Shown piece after piece: positions 1 to 7,634 of a stretch of 32,445 nt of DNA; positions within the stretch are counted from its first letter, which is position 1, and each line of letters opens with the position of its first letter. Made by a program: the position numbers and the translations under genes. The notes under the pieces are model-generated. The model ran no database searches and was not told the DNA's origin. It saw only the letters and a program-made list of their open reading frames with translations. The stretch is from JBKQHQ01 sp052148715 (lineage in GTDB: Bacteria; Pseudomonadota; Alphaproteobacteria; Rhizobiales; Xanthobacteraceae), in assembly GCA_052148715.1 (NCBI GenBank), contig JBKQHQ010000114.1, positions 1 to 32,445 of the forward strand, written 5' to 3'.

Positions 1-62
1 CTAAACTTCGGGGCCGCCTTTGCCCACCCTACGCAAACTGCACAGATGATCGAGGATGACGC

Positions 63-938
63 ATGAGTGTTCTTGCCGTTGGCCAAGCGAAAATCGCCCG
101 GGTCGAGGAAACCTACGGCCCCACCTATCGTGTCGGCGACCTATTTCCCGAATGCAACGACGAGATTCTCGCCGCCCACCGGCACTGGATGGCGCCCAAT
201 CACTACGACCCGGCAGGCGGCTTCATCAAGCTCAGCGTGCACAGCTGGCTGTTGCAGATCGGCAAGCAGAAAATTCTGATCGACAGCTGCTGCGGCAATA
301 ACAAGACCAAGCCGGGGCGGCCGTTCTGGAACATGCTCAACATCCCTTATCTCGACCGGCTTGCCGCCGCCGGCGCGCGGCCGGAGGAGATCGATTTTGT
401 GATGTGCACGCACTTGCACCATGACCATGTCGGCTGGAATACGCAGCTGCGCGACGGCCGCTGGGTGCCGACCTTTCCGAATGCGCGCTATGTGATCTCG
501 AAGCCCGACTTCGACTATTACCAGGCGATAGACGCCGACCCGAAAAACGAGCCGGCCGAGATGGGCACCTTTCGCGAATGCGTGCTGCCGGTCGTCGAGG
601 CCGGACGCGCCGAGCTGGTGACGGGACCGCACCGCCTCAACGACCATCTGGAAATCCTCCCCGCCCCCGGGCACTCGGCGGGCCACGTCGTGTTCAAGCT
701 CGCCAGCGCCGGCGAATACGCCTTCTTCATTGGCGACGTGTTTCACCACCTGCTGCAGGTCTATTACCCACACTGGAATTTTCCCAAGAACTCCGACGCC
801 GACCAGGCACGCGCCAGCCGCCGCATGGTGCTCGAACAGTGCGCGGCCACGGGAGCGTTGGTGCTGCCCGGGCATGTCGGCGCGCCGTTTGCCGGCCGGA
901 TCGAAGCCACCGTCAACGGATTCGCGCCGCGGTTTTAG
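63..938 (+). CDS. MBL-fold metallo-hydrolase
   Basis: A 291-residue metallo-beta-lactamase-fold hydrolase, probably cytoplasmic, since no signal peptide is seen. The zinc signature HxHxDH is at H117, H119, D121 and H122 (in THLHHDHVGWN). Further ligands are the His in APGHSAGH, the Asp in FFIGDVFHH and the C-terminal His in LPGHVG, so the full dinuclear metal site looks intact. The overall layout resembles the lactonase/AttM-like branch of the superfamily, but the substrate cannot be read from sequence. The ATG follows a GAGGA ribosome site about 8 nt upstream. The gene converges on the metallophosphatase with a gap of only 32 bp. The family is certain; the function is not. Confidence 0.9.
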   Translation: MSVLAVGQAKIARVEETYGPTYRVGDLFPECNDEILAAHRHWMAPNHYDPAGGFIKLSVHSWLLQIGKQKILIDSCCGNNKTKPGRPFWNMLNIPYLDRLAAAGARPEEIDFVMCTHLHHDHVGWNTQLRDGRWVPTFPNARYVISKPDFDYYQAIDADPKNEPAEMGTFRECVLPVVEAGRAELVTGPHRLNDHLEILPAPGHSAGHVVFKLASAGEYAFFIGDVFHHLLQVYYPHWNFPKNSDADQARASRRMVLEQCAATGALVLPGHVGAPFAGRIEATVNGFAPRF

Positions 939-970
939 TTAGGGGGTGTCTCGCAACAGAGAGCGCCGAG

Positions 971-2257
971 TCAATCGCAATTGATGGTGCGTCCGTGCAT
1001 GCGGCAGGTCATCAGCTTCCTGGCGTGCTTGTCATAGCTGACGACGCTCCATTCGCCATCGTTGCGCTCAAGCATCGCAAAGCCGAAGCTATGCGGGACA
1101 CCGCGTCCGATCTTGACCTTAACGTCGTCGATCTGACGGCGATCGAATTGGACCAGAGGGTTCTCCTCGAGTCGATCTCCGCCATTGCCGGAGACTATCT
1201 GAATCGGCAAGTCCCCCATGTAGCTCATCACCTCGAAGGTGTGTATATGCCCGGAAAGCATGGCCTGCACGTTGGGCGGGATGACACCGCGTGCGGCCGA
1301 CGCTAGCGTTTTGTTGCCGACACTGATCTCACCACCTTTTACGCCTACCGGACTCCAGATTGGCTCGTGGAAGGCGAGCCAAACGGGACCAGCGCCGAGC
1401 GACTTGGCGGCTTCGAATTGCGGCCGGTAGCATTCAACTAAACCATTAGGCACGTCATATTTCTCGTCGGCGGCCGCTACATCTATGACGACGAGCTTTA
1501 TGTCGCCAACGTCGACTACAAAGCGAGGACTCACATCCTTCTCGCAGCTGACGTTAGAGAGTGAGCTTTCATAATTATCCTTGCAGGCGGACACCGCGTT
1601 AAACGGAAAGGCGTTGAGCAATCGGCTCCAACCCTTGCCGCCGCGGCCGCATGCTTCGTGATTGCCGCGCACGAACACCCAGGGCGCGGCCGCGAGAAGC
1701 GGCCCGGCGGGCGCAAAAAAATCTTCGCGCCAGCTGTCCCAGCCGTCACCCGACGGAGAGCCTGCACAACCCAGTTTGTTGTCCGGACATTTGTTCTCTC
1801 GATAGTAATAGTCGCCGACATGGATGACGAGGTCGGGCTTCATTTCAGCCGCGATGTCGGCGATGAGCCGGAAGGGCCAGGCCGCTATGTCGTTGCACGC
1901 CTGCACCGCCGCGCCCTTGATGCGACAGCCGGTGTCTCCGATCAGGAGAATACGCGCGGGCGCGGGCTTGGGGAGCGCGAGCGGTACCTCCCCGATCACG
2001 ACGTTATTGGTGCCCTTCGGAAAGGACAGCGTGCAAACGAGAATCGGGAAGTCGTCATTTCGCTCGGCCCGCACGGTCATCGTCTCGGCCGTGCCATCAC
2101 GGGTCGCCTTCGGACAAGAGGCTGCGCTGGTGATTGCACGCGCCTCGAGCCCTCCATCAACGTATTGAATCCAGCGATAGGTCTCCTCCGCCGACGCTAC
2201 GGAAGCGTGCAGGGCCGCGACGGCGAGCAAGAGAAGCAGTTTTCGGATCGAGCGCAT
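971..2257 (-). CDS. Exported calcineurin-like metallophosphatase
   Basis: A 428-residue calcineurin-like phosphoesterase. Residues 1-23 form a Sec signal peptide ending VASA, so it acts in the periplasm or outside. The metal-binding blocks are in order: GDTGC (about 107-111), GDYYY (about 148-152), GNHE (about 198-201), then HEPIW and GHIHTFE. This is the pattern of dimetal phosphatases related to purple acid phosphatases. It probably hydrolyses phosphomonoesters or diesters outside the cytoplasm; the substrate is unknown. Several cysteines in the mature chain could form disulfides, as fits export. A promoter overlapped by an 18-bp palindrome lies about 80-120 bp upstream, so the gene is probably a regulated single-gene unit. 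Confidence 0.9.
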   Translation of the reverse strand: MRSIRKLLLLLAVAALHASVASAEETYRWIQYVDGGLEARAITSAASCPKATRDGTAETMTVRAERNDDFPILVCTLSFPKGTNNVVIGEVPLALPKPAPARILLIGDTGCRIKGAAVQACNDIAAWPFRLIADIAAEMKPDLVIHVGDYYYRENKCPDNKLGCAGSPSGDGWDSWREDFFAPAGPLLAAAPWVFVRGNHEACGRGGKGWSRLLNAFPFNAVSACKDNYESSLSNVSCEKDVSPRFVVDVGDIKLVVIDVAAADEKYDVPNGLVECYRPQFEAAKSLGAGPVWLAFHEPIWSPVGVKGGEISVGNKTLASAARGVIPPNVQAMLSGHIHTFEVMSYMGDLPIQIVSGNGGDRLEENPLVQFDRRQIDDVKVKIGRGVPHSFGFAMLERNDGEWSVVSYDKHARKLMTCRMHGRTINCD

Positions 2258-2338
2258 GGCGTTTCGGCTCCAGAAAAATCAGCACGATTTGCCGCGAGAT
2301 ACCGTTAGGGGGCCTGCCCCGACGACGAAATTATTGTG

Positions 2339-2377
2339 ATTGTATCTAACGCTGGCTATCTACGCAAGATTGCGTAG
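2339..2377 (-). promoter_or_regulatory. Promoter with palindromic operator, metallophosphatase
   Basis: On the minus strand TTGCGT (2367-2362) and TACAAT (2344-2339) are separated by exactly 17 bp, a good sigma-70-type promoter about 75 nt above the ATG of the exported phosphatase. The -35 box lies inside a palindrome at 2360-2377 (CTACGCAA, 2-nt centre, TTGCGTAG), so a dimeric regulator bound there would block the polymerase. The binding protein is unknown, and no regulator gene is adjacent. Confidence 0.5.
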
Positions 2378-2401
2378 CAACATTGGCGAGCAACCAGTCG
2401 A

Positions 2402-2427
2402 GTCCTCGCTCAATTGAGAGTGAGGAC
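2402..2427. repeat. Imperfect inverted repeat in intergenic region
   Basis: GTCCTC (2402-2407) pairs with GAGGAC (2422-2427), and the perfect palindrome CTCAATTGAG (2409-2418) sits between them. The element lies 3' of the LTXXQ-like gene and upstream of the metallophosphatase promoter. It could be a factor-dependent transcript end or a second operator. No T tract follows, so a classical intrinsic terminator is not supported. Confidence 0.35.
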
Positions 2428-2515
2428 CGTACGCTCACGTGTAAACAAAATGGCGGGCGACGCTCGATCAGCGTCGGGGACTTGCGCCGCAGGCAGAGAG
2501 AGGGGTCGCGCCCGG

Positions 2516-3334
2516 TCAGAACTGGGAGGCGAGTTGTTCTAGTCCTACGAGGTGCGCAAGCGTCCGCACCTCGCTTTTCTGCTCTTCGCGTAGCGTCAGG
2601 ACCAACGGGGTTGCGGCCGCGATCAGCCCCTGGACACCGTTCGGGTCGAGCGTGCCGTCGCTCATGCCCGGACGTCCGCGCGAACGGTGCCACGTGAGCG
2701 CGCGCAGGGCCTCTTCGACTGCCGGCCAATACCGCGCCTGATCCGGCGTGAGCTTGAGCCGCTCCCTGATGCTGACGAGCTGGCGATCACTGAACACGGC
2801 AGCGGTTTGTTTGGCACTTGCGGCCGCCTTGGATTCACCCTTCTTTGCCGCTGCGGGATCGGCACTTCGCGCCGCCTCTCCGGCTGGCGCCGCGGGCTTC
2901 GTCACGTCGGACCAATCCGGTCCGGGAAGCGGGTAGGCGCTCAAAGTCAGAAGCTTCGCGAGTTCACGTGCCGCGGCAAGCTGGCCAGGCCGCGACGATA
3001 CCGGAGTGGCACTCTCCTGCCACACCGGCTCCACCGGCAGGGATTGCACGGCCGCGGTTTCATCGAGATCGGTCGCCGGCCGCTGGGCTGAGTTCACACT
3101 CCAACCCGCAACCAAAACCGCGGCACCCATCACGGCAAGAATGGCAAGGCCGGAACGTGCTTGGATCGGGCTCGGTCGCAAGGAGACTCTAGCGACGAAG
3201 GCGGTCAGATTGTCCCAACGCGCCGTTAATGTGGGGCCCAGCGTGACATTCCGCCTTTGCCGCGCAATCTGCAGCAAATGGCTCGGCTCGCGCTCACGCA
3301 CGCCACTCAACGATACTTGCATCCGTCCGCCCAC
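2516..3334 (-). CDS. Membrane-anchored LTXXQ-like hypothetical protein
   Basis: A 272-residue protein with a basic N-terminal region (1-60), one membrane segment at about 63-80, a low-complexity Ala/Pro/Lys linker (about 140-180) and a C-terminal helical region containing LKLTPDQARYWPAV. That block resembles the LTxxQ motif of Spy/CpxP-type periplasmic proteins, followed by a W-P-x-V-E pattern. Topology would place the linker and the motif domain in the periplasm. A chaperone or envelope-stress role is a weak inference from the motif alone. The GTG at 3334 has GGGGA about 10 nt upstream; an ATG at 3322 is an alternative start. No operon partner is evident. Confidence 0.6.
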   Translation of the reverse strand: MGGRMQVSLSGVREREPSHLLQIARQRRNVTLGPTLTARWDNLTAFVARVSLRPSPIQARSGLAILAVMGAAVLVAGWSVNSAQRPATDLDETAAVQSLPVEPVWQESATPVSSRPGQLAAARELAKLLTLSAYPLPGPDWSDVTKPAAPAGEAARSADPAAAKKGESKAAASAKQTAAVFSDRQLVSIRERLKLTPDQARYWPAVEEALRALTWHRSRGRPGMSDGTLDPNGVQGLIAAATPLVLTLREEQKSEVRTLAHLVGLEQLASQF

Positions 3335-3670
3335 TAGTACTCGATCCCCGAATCTTCTCCCAAAGCCGGATTAATTTATGGCTAACCATAGGCAATTCCG
3401 GTGCACGAAATTACCGTTCAACGAATTTGATGAGTGCCGTGCGAGCGACCGCGGGATCGGCGTGCAAAGGCGGTCAGACCGCCCATCTCCCGACACCACT
3501 TGCAGAATCGACGGCCGAGCCAGGGCGCTTCCAGCCCATTCGGCGTCGTGCCAAAATGAATCGGACTTGGACCTTTGCGGCGGGCGCCCCCGAAGTGCCT
3601 TATTTGGATACCCGCCTGCGCCGCGTCATGAGCCGCCACGAGCAGGCAATCCCAACATCAGGAGAGATCG
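3335..3670. other. Divergent intergenic region with a short palindrome
   Basis: These 336 bp separate the divergent LTXXQ-like gene and the deacetylase-like gene. I see no convincing coding frame. The one clear structure is GGCGGTC-A-GACCGCC at 3469-3483, a 7+1+7 inverted repeat that could be an operator. No consensus promoter with correct spacing was found for either gene. Confidence 0.4.
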
Positions 3671-4546
3671 GTGCATCCACGCGAACGGCTTGAATTCTCG
3701 GCAATCGATCAACGCCCGCCGCTCGCCTTGCCCGAGGGCGTGCGCCTTGTTCTATGGCCCGTGCTCGCGCTCGAGGAATGGGACATGGCACGGCCGATGG
3801 CGCGGATGATCATATCCCCGCCGCAGGGCGAGCCGCAGCTTCCCGACCACCCGAACTGGTCGTGGCACGAATATGGAATGCGCGTCGGTTTCTGGCGGCT
3901 GCGAAAAATGCTGCAGCGGCTCGGCGTGAACCCGACGGTGACGCTGAACGCGCGCGTGTGCGAGACCTATCCGCAAGTCGCCGCCGCTTGCGTCGAGAGC
4001 GGCTGGGAGCTCAATGCCCACGGCTATGATCAGGTGCCCATGCACAAAGTCGCTGATCAACGCGCGGTCATCATGCGATCAATGGATATAATCGAGAAAT
4101 TCTGGGGTAAACGGCCGCGCGGATGGTTCGGGCCCGGACTGACGCAGACATTCGACACGCTCGACTATCTGTCCGAGGCCGGCGTCGAATATATCGGCGA
4201 CTGGGTGCTCGACGATGAGCCGGTTACCCTCAAGACCACGCATAAGCCGGTCGTTGCGCTGCCGTATAATTTTGAGATCCACGACATCGTGCTGATGGCC
4301 TTGCAGCACCAATCTTCGGACATGATGTATCGGCGTGCGCTCGATCAGTTCACGTGCCTGTACGAGGAATCGGCCGAGCGGCCCAAGGTCATGGCGATCG
4401 CCTGCCATGCCTACCTGTCCGGCGTTCCGCACCGCATCGGCCATGTACAGCGGACGTTCGAGGACTTGCTCGCCCGCGAGGGGGTCGTCGCTTGGGATGG
4501 CGCAAAGATCCTGGACTGGTATTTGGGACAGCAGCGCGACGTGTGA
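3671..4546 (+). CDS. Polysaccharide deacetylase-fold hydrolase, PuuE-like
   Basis: A 291-residue cytoplasmic protein of the polysaccharide deacetylase (NodB) superfamily, in the subgroup near PuuE-type allantoinases. Recognisable blocks are WSWHEYGMRVGFWR (about 56-69), PTVTLNARVCETYP (about 82-95), WELNAHGYDQ (about 105-114) and a C-terminal HAYLSGVPHRIG. The metal-binding TFDD motif of true chitin or peptidoglycan deacetylases is replaced by TLNA. That fits the PuuE branch, which opens cyclic amide rings and is described as metal-independent. The start is GTG with AGGAG about 7 nt upstream. The amidase gene follows after 48 bp on the same strand, which suggests two-step hydrolysis of a cyclic imide or ureide. 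The substrate is not known. Confidence 0.8.
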   Translation: MHPRERLEFSAIDQRPPLALPEGVRLVLWPVLALEEWDMARPMARMIISPPQGEPQLPDHPNWSWHEYGMRVGFWRLRKMLQRLGVNPTVTLNARVCETYPQVAAACVESGWELNAHGYDQVPMHKVADQRAVIMRSMDIIEKFWGKRPRGWFGPGLTQTFDTLDYLSEAGVEYIGDWVLDDEPVTLKTTHKPVVALPYNFEIHDIVLMALQHQSSDMMYRRALDQFTCLYEESAERPKVMAIACHAYLSGVPHRIGHVQRTFEDLLAREGVVAWDGAKILDWYLGQQRDV

Positions 4547-4594
4547 AAACGCGCGCTTCTTGACGTTAGTTATTCTTACGGGAGATTCGCGACC

Positions 4595-5821
4595 GTGTCG
4601 GTTCCCTCACCTGCGCGCCGGGCCTTCGTTCCGCATGATCTGCGCGTCCCCATCAAAGGGTCCGCGAGCGGTCCGCTTGCGGGCCTGACGGTCGCGGTCA
4701 AGGACATGTACGACATCGCCGGCGAACGGACCGGCGGCGGTAGCCCGGATTGGCTCGCCGATCAGCAACCGGCGACCAGGACCGCGCCGAGCGTGCAAAA
4801 GCTGCTCGACGCCGGCGCGATCATCATCGGCAAGACGGTGTGCGACGAGTTCTTTTTCAGCATCACCGGCGCCAACGCCCACTACGGCACGCCGATCAAC
4901 CCGCGCGCCCCGGGGCGTGTACCAGGCGGCTCATCGAGCGGCTCCGCCTCGGCGACCGCCTCCGGCGCTTGCGACATCGGGCTCGGCAGCGACACCGGCG
5001 GATCGGTGCGCGTGCCGGCGGCGTTTTGCGGCATTTACGGCATTCGTCCGACGCTGGGCCGCGTCGACCTCACGGGCGCCATGCCGATGGCGGGCTCATT
5101 CGACATTGCCGGATGGTTCGCGAGCGGGCCGGGCGTGTTTCGCCGGGTCGGCGGCGTCTTGCTCACGGGCGAGCACGCAGATGCGCCGATCCGCCGGTTG
5201 CTCATGTTGGATGATGCCTTCGAGGAAACAGACGCGGAAGTAGCGGGCCTCCTTTGCCGCTCGCTCGACGTCATGGCCAAGAATTTGCCGAAGCTCGAGC
5301 GCGCGCGCATCGCGCCGCAAGGCTTCGACCCGTGGCGCGAATGCTTCCGCATCATCCAGGCCCGCGAGGTCTGGCAGAACTACGAGAGCTTCATGACACG
5401 GCAGAAGCCGCGGCTCGGCCCCGGGGTGCGCGAACGCATCGCGTTCGCATCGACCGTGTCGGAGAGCGCCGCACAGGCGGCGCGAGTCGTTCACGCCGAG
5501 GCGCGCGGGCACATCCGCGCGGTGGCGCAACCGGGAACGATTTTGGCACTGCCGGCGGCGCCATGCATCGCGCCGCGCCTCGATCTGCCCGCGGAGGAGC
5601 TCGAGCCGTTTCGCCTGCGCGTCATGCGGCTCACCTGCATCGCCGGCGTCAGCGGCTTGCCGCAGGTGACGATCCCGGTCGGCACTGTGGCGGGCTGTCC
5701 GGTCGGGCTGTCGTTCATCGGCTGGCCCGGCGCCGACGAAGCGCTGCTCGAGCTCGCCGTCGCGGTGTCACGCGACGTTGGATTGGAGGACGCGCCCCCC
5801 GGAAGTGGTTCGTTAGCTTAG
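4595..5821 (+). CDS. Amidase signature family hydrolase
   Basis: A 408-residue amidase-signature enzyme that hydrolyses a C-N amide bond. The Ser-cisSer-Lys triad is visible: K36 in AVKDMYD, the cis-Ser in GGSSSGS (about 111-117) and the nucleophile S137 in GSDTGGSVR. There is no signal peptide, so it is probably cytoplasmic. The start is GTG (4595) with GGGAG about 9 nt upstream; no better ATG exists nearby. It is shorter than GatA (about 480-490 residues) and has no gatB/gatC neighbours, so a role in tRNA amidation is unlikely. Placement 48 bp after the PuuE-like gene points to a shared catabolic pathway in which this enzyme would act on the opened amide. Confidence 0.85.
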   Translation: MSVPSPARRAFVPHDLRVPIKGSASGPLAGLTVAVKDMYDIAGERTGGGSPDWLADQQPATRTAPSVQKLLDAGAIIIGKTVCDEFFFSITGANAHYGTPINPRAPGRVPGGSSSGSASATASGACDIGLGSDTGGSVRVPAAFCGIYGIRPTLGRVDLTGAMPMAGSFDIAGWFASGPGVFRRVGGVLLTGEHADAPIRRLLMLDDAFEETDAEVAGLLCRSLDVMAKNLPKLERARIAPQGFDPWRECFRIIQAREVWQNYESFMTRQKPRLGPGVRERIAFASTVSESAAQAARVVHAEARGHIRAVAQPGTILALPAAPCIAPRLDLPAEELEPFRLRVMRLTCIAGVSGLPQVTIPVGTVAGCPVGLSFIGWPGADEALLELAVAVSRDVGLEDAPPGSGSLA

Positions 5822-5925
5822 TTTTAGTTCAGGCGATGCGGCCACGCGGCCGGTTATTTAGAAGCCTGCCCCAGCGATTTTTCCGTCCCTGCCGAAAATT
5901 GTGAGATCAGCCCTAATGGGTTGCG

Positions 5926-6714
5926 TTAAGAACCGCCAATCGGCTCCAACCCGGCATCGCTCCAATGCTTGCGCGCGCCGGCATCGGACAATGCGTGCAG
6001 GAATGCTGCTGCCGGCTCCGGTGACGTGCTGTCCGCGTGAACGGCGCCGGTGAAGGTGATGTAGCTCTGCAGCCCGGGCGGCAACGGGCCGACCAGCGTG
6101 ACCCCTTGCGCGGTGGCCACTTCGCTGATGTTGAACAAACCAACCGCGGCTTGCCCGCTCGCTACTAAATCGGCGCCGCCGTCGATCGCGTTCCTCAGGA
6201 TCGCCTTGGTCTTGACGGCATCCTCGACGCCGAGCTCTTTGAACATGCGCTCCAGCGCCGGCGCCAACTGCCCACCGCTCGCCGGATCGGAATAGGCGAT
6301 CGCGCGGGCATCCAACAGAAGCGTGCGGATCGCCTGCGCGGTCGAGATGTCGGGCAAGGGAGCCCCTCGCCGCACGATGACCCCGATGCCTACCCGCGCC
6401 AGATCGACCCGGCTCCCCGGGCGGAGCGCGCCGGCCTTGTCCAACGCGTCGATGCCCTGGCTCGGAAGCACCAGGATGTCCGGCTTCTCTCCGGCCGCGA
6501 GCTTCGCCCGGATCGCGCCGGGCGGAGCCACAGTAAACAGCACATGATGCCCGCTTTGTTGCACGAACGGCTCGGCAATCACCCTTTCGGCCTCGGCCGG
6601 CGCTCCCGCGCTGAACACACGAATGTCAGCGCCCAACGACGCTCCCGCGCCTGAGATCAGCATAGCCGCCGCACAAAAGAGCGTAGCGGGCCTGAACAAT
6701 GCATTGCCCCGCAT
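5926..6714 (-). CDS. Periplasmic solute-binding protein, ModA-like
   Basis: A 262-residue extracellular substrate-binding protein of the type 2 periplasmic binding fold. A signal peptide covers about residues 1-29 (ending ASLGA), and the mature chain starts DIRVFSAGA, as in molybdate-binding ModA relatives. Other family features are PDILVLP, the AYSDPASGG ligand-site block and the C-terminal SDAGLEPIG. The frame stays open upstream to 7236, but the start at 6714 is preferred: it has GGGAG just upstream and is followed at once by the signal peptide. No permease or ATPase gene is adjacent, so this is an orphan binding protein. It diverges from the cytochrome/ThDP cluster. The ligand is unknown. 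Confidence 0.82.
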   Translation of the reverse strand: MRGNALFRPATLFCAAAMLISGAGASLGADIRVFSAGAPAEAERVIAEPFVQQSGHHVLFTVAPPGAIRAKLAAGEKPDILVLPSQGIDALDKAGALRPGSRVDLARVGIGVIVRRGAPLPDISTAQAIRTLLLDARAIAYSDPASGGQLAPALERMFKELGVEDAVKTKAILRNAIDGGADLVASGQAAVGLFNISEVATAQGVTLVGPLPPGLQSYITFTGAVHADSTSPEPAAAFLHALSDAGARKHWSDAGLEPIGGS

Positions 6715-6734
6715 GCGAGCTCTCCCAAGTTCTT

Positions 6735-6758
6735 GCACTAGCGCGGAAACGCTAGTGC
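6735..6758. repeat. 9-bp perfect inverted repeat in binding-protein leader
   Basis: GCACTAGCG (6735-6743) and CGCTAGTGC (6750-6758) are exact reverse complements around a 6-nt centre. The repeat is 20 nt above the start of the solute-binding protein, just upstream of its ribosome site. It is either an operator or an mRNA hairpin in that leader. Confidence 0.6.
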
Positions 6759-6917
6759 GCCAGGTTGGCAAAAATCCAGGCGCTCGCAGACCCTGCTGGC
6801 CTATGTTCGGCGGCGCGCATAAGCAGCCACCCCCGAATACCATTGTCCATCCGCAGGGAATCCGTATACAGACCTGCCGCCCATCGCACCACGTCCGTGG
6901 CGGCCCATTTCCGTAGA

Positions 6918-6950
6918 TTGGCTCGCGCGTCGCTGAACTGCGCGAGCCAA
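6918..6950. repeat. 11-bp perfect inverted repeat upstream of cytochrome c
   Basis: TTGGCTCGCGC (6918-6928) and GCGCGAGCCAA (6940-6950) are perfect reverse complements separated by 11 nt, ending 36 nt before the cytochrome c start. A weak T-rich stretch (GTATTAGCTTTT) follows on the plus strand, but no gene upstream on that strand needs termination. An operator or a 5' leader hairpin of the cytochrome/ThDP operon is therefore more likely. Confidence 0.6.
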
Positions 6951-6986
6951 GTATTAGCTTTTCGATCGGGACAACGGGAGAATGAT

Positions 6987-7358
6987 ATGGTTTCAAGACT
7001 AGCAGTGACGGGGGCAATGGTAGCCGGCATGCTCGCGGCCGGAAGCGCACAGGCGCAAGATGCGACCAAGGGTGAGCAGATATTCCGGCAGTGCAGCGTT
7101 TGCCACTCGACCGAACCGGGCGTAACCAAGCTCGGTCCAAGCCTGCACGGCGTCGTCGGACGCAAGGCCGGAACCGAACCCGGCTTCGCCTATTCGAATG
7201 CCATGACATCCTTTGGCAAGGTTTGGGACGCGGCAACGCTTGACACTTACCTCACTAATCCGGCCGCCACCGTGCCCGGCGGCAAGATGGTCTTCGTCGG
7301 GATCAAGGATGCGACCCAGCGCGCCGACGTGATCGCCTATCTTCAAACGCTGAAGTGA
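6987..7358 (+). CDS. Class I cytochrome c, periplasmic
   Basis: A 123-residue monohaem cytochrome c. Residues 1-24 are a Sec signal peptide (ending AQA). The haem attachment motif is C36-S-V-C39-H40, and the distal ligand is probably M101 in PGGKMVFVG. Size, GPSLHGVVGRKAG and the C-terminal DVIAYLQTLK match small soluble cytochromes of the c2/c-550 type. The ATG at 6987 is preferred because GGGAG lies about 8 nt upstream and the signal peptide begins there, although the frame is open further 5'. It is the first gene of a same-strand run with the Tat-targeted ThDP enzyme and a second cytochrome, so it is a candidate electron acceptor for that enzyme. Confidence 0.93.
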   Translation: MVSRLAVTGAMVAGMLAAGSAQAQDATKGEQIFRQCSVCHSTEPGVTKLGPSLHGVVGRKAGTEPGFAYSNAMTSFGKVWDAATLDTYLTNPAATVPGGKMVFVGIKDATQRADVIAYLQTLK

Positions 7359-7397
7359 TCGCAACGCCTGCGAGACGTTCGGCGAAGCTTGCATCAC

Positions 7398-7444
7398 CCA
7401 AGTCGGAAAAATCCGTGGAATCCCTTCGGTGCTATCCGACTTGG
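7398..7444. repeat. 10-bp inverted repeat between cytochrome c and ThDP enzyme
   Basis: CCAAGTCGGA (7398-7407) and TCCGACTTGG (7435-7444) are exact complements around a 27-nt loop, 40 nt after the cytochrome c stop. The remainder of the 276-bp gap (7359-7634) has no convincing gene. The hairpin could protect the upstream mRNA or partly terminate it, giving more cytochrome than enzyme. Confidence 0.5.
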
Positions 7445-7634
7445 CCGATCGTTTCCAGGAATGCCCAGCCACACGGTTGAAGTGGGCGACTGCATACCCG
7501 ATCGACGTGTCACGCGCTTCCATTAACGCTGTCTTGACGCGCCTTGACGCAGCTTGGGCCCGGCGGGAGACTTGCGGCGACGATCGCCGAACTGCGCGGA
7601 CGCCGGAATCCGACGCAAGCGACAGGAGGAACGC

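Noticed and set aside
1..66. Open plus-strand frame at the left edge ending in an ATGA overlap with the MBL hydrolase start
   Set aside because: It contains GCCTTTGCCCACCCTACG, which looks like a common non-coding intergenic sequence of this group, and 21 codons are too few to judge. It could still be a gene end.
3378..3809. 143-residue plus-strand frame upstream of the deacetylase-like gene
   Set aside because: It overlaps the start of the real gene in another frame and has no recognisable domain or ribosome site.
6918..6950. Intrinsic terminator
   Set aside because: A stem and weak T-rich tract exist, but no plus-strand transcript arrives from upstream and the tract is interrupted.
6715..7236. 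N-terminal extension of the solute-binding protein
   Set aside because: The extension is Arg/Pro-rich, overlaps the divergent cytochrome gene and hides the signal peptide; the start at 6714 has a ribosome site.
7554..7634. Upstream extension of the ThDP enzyme
   Set aside because: The strong AGGAGGA site and the Tat signal begin at 7635.
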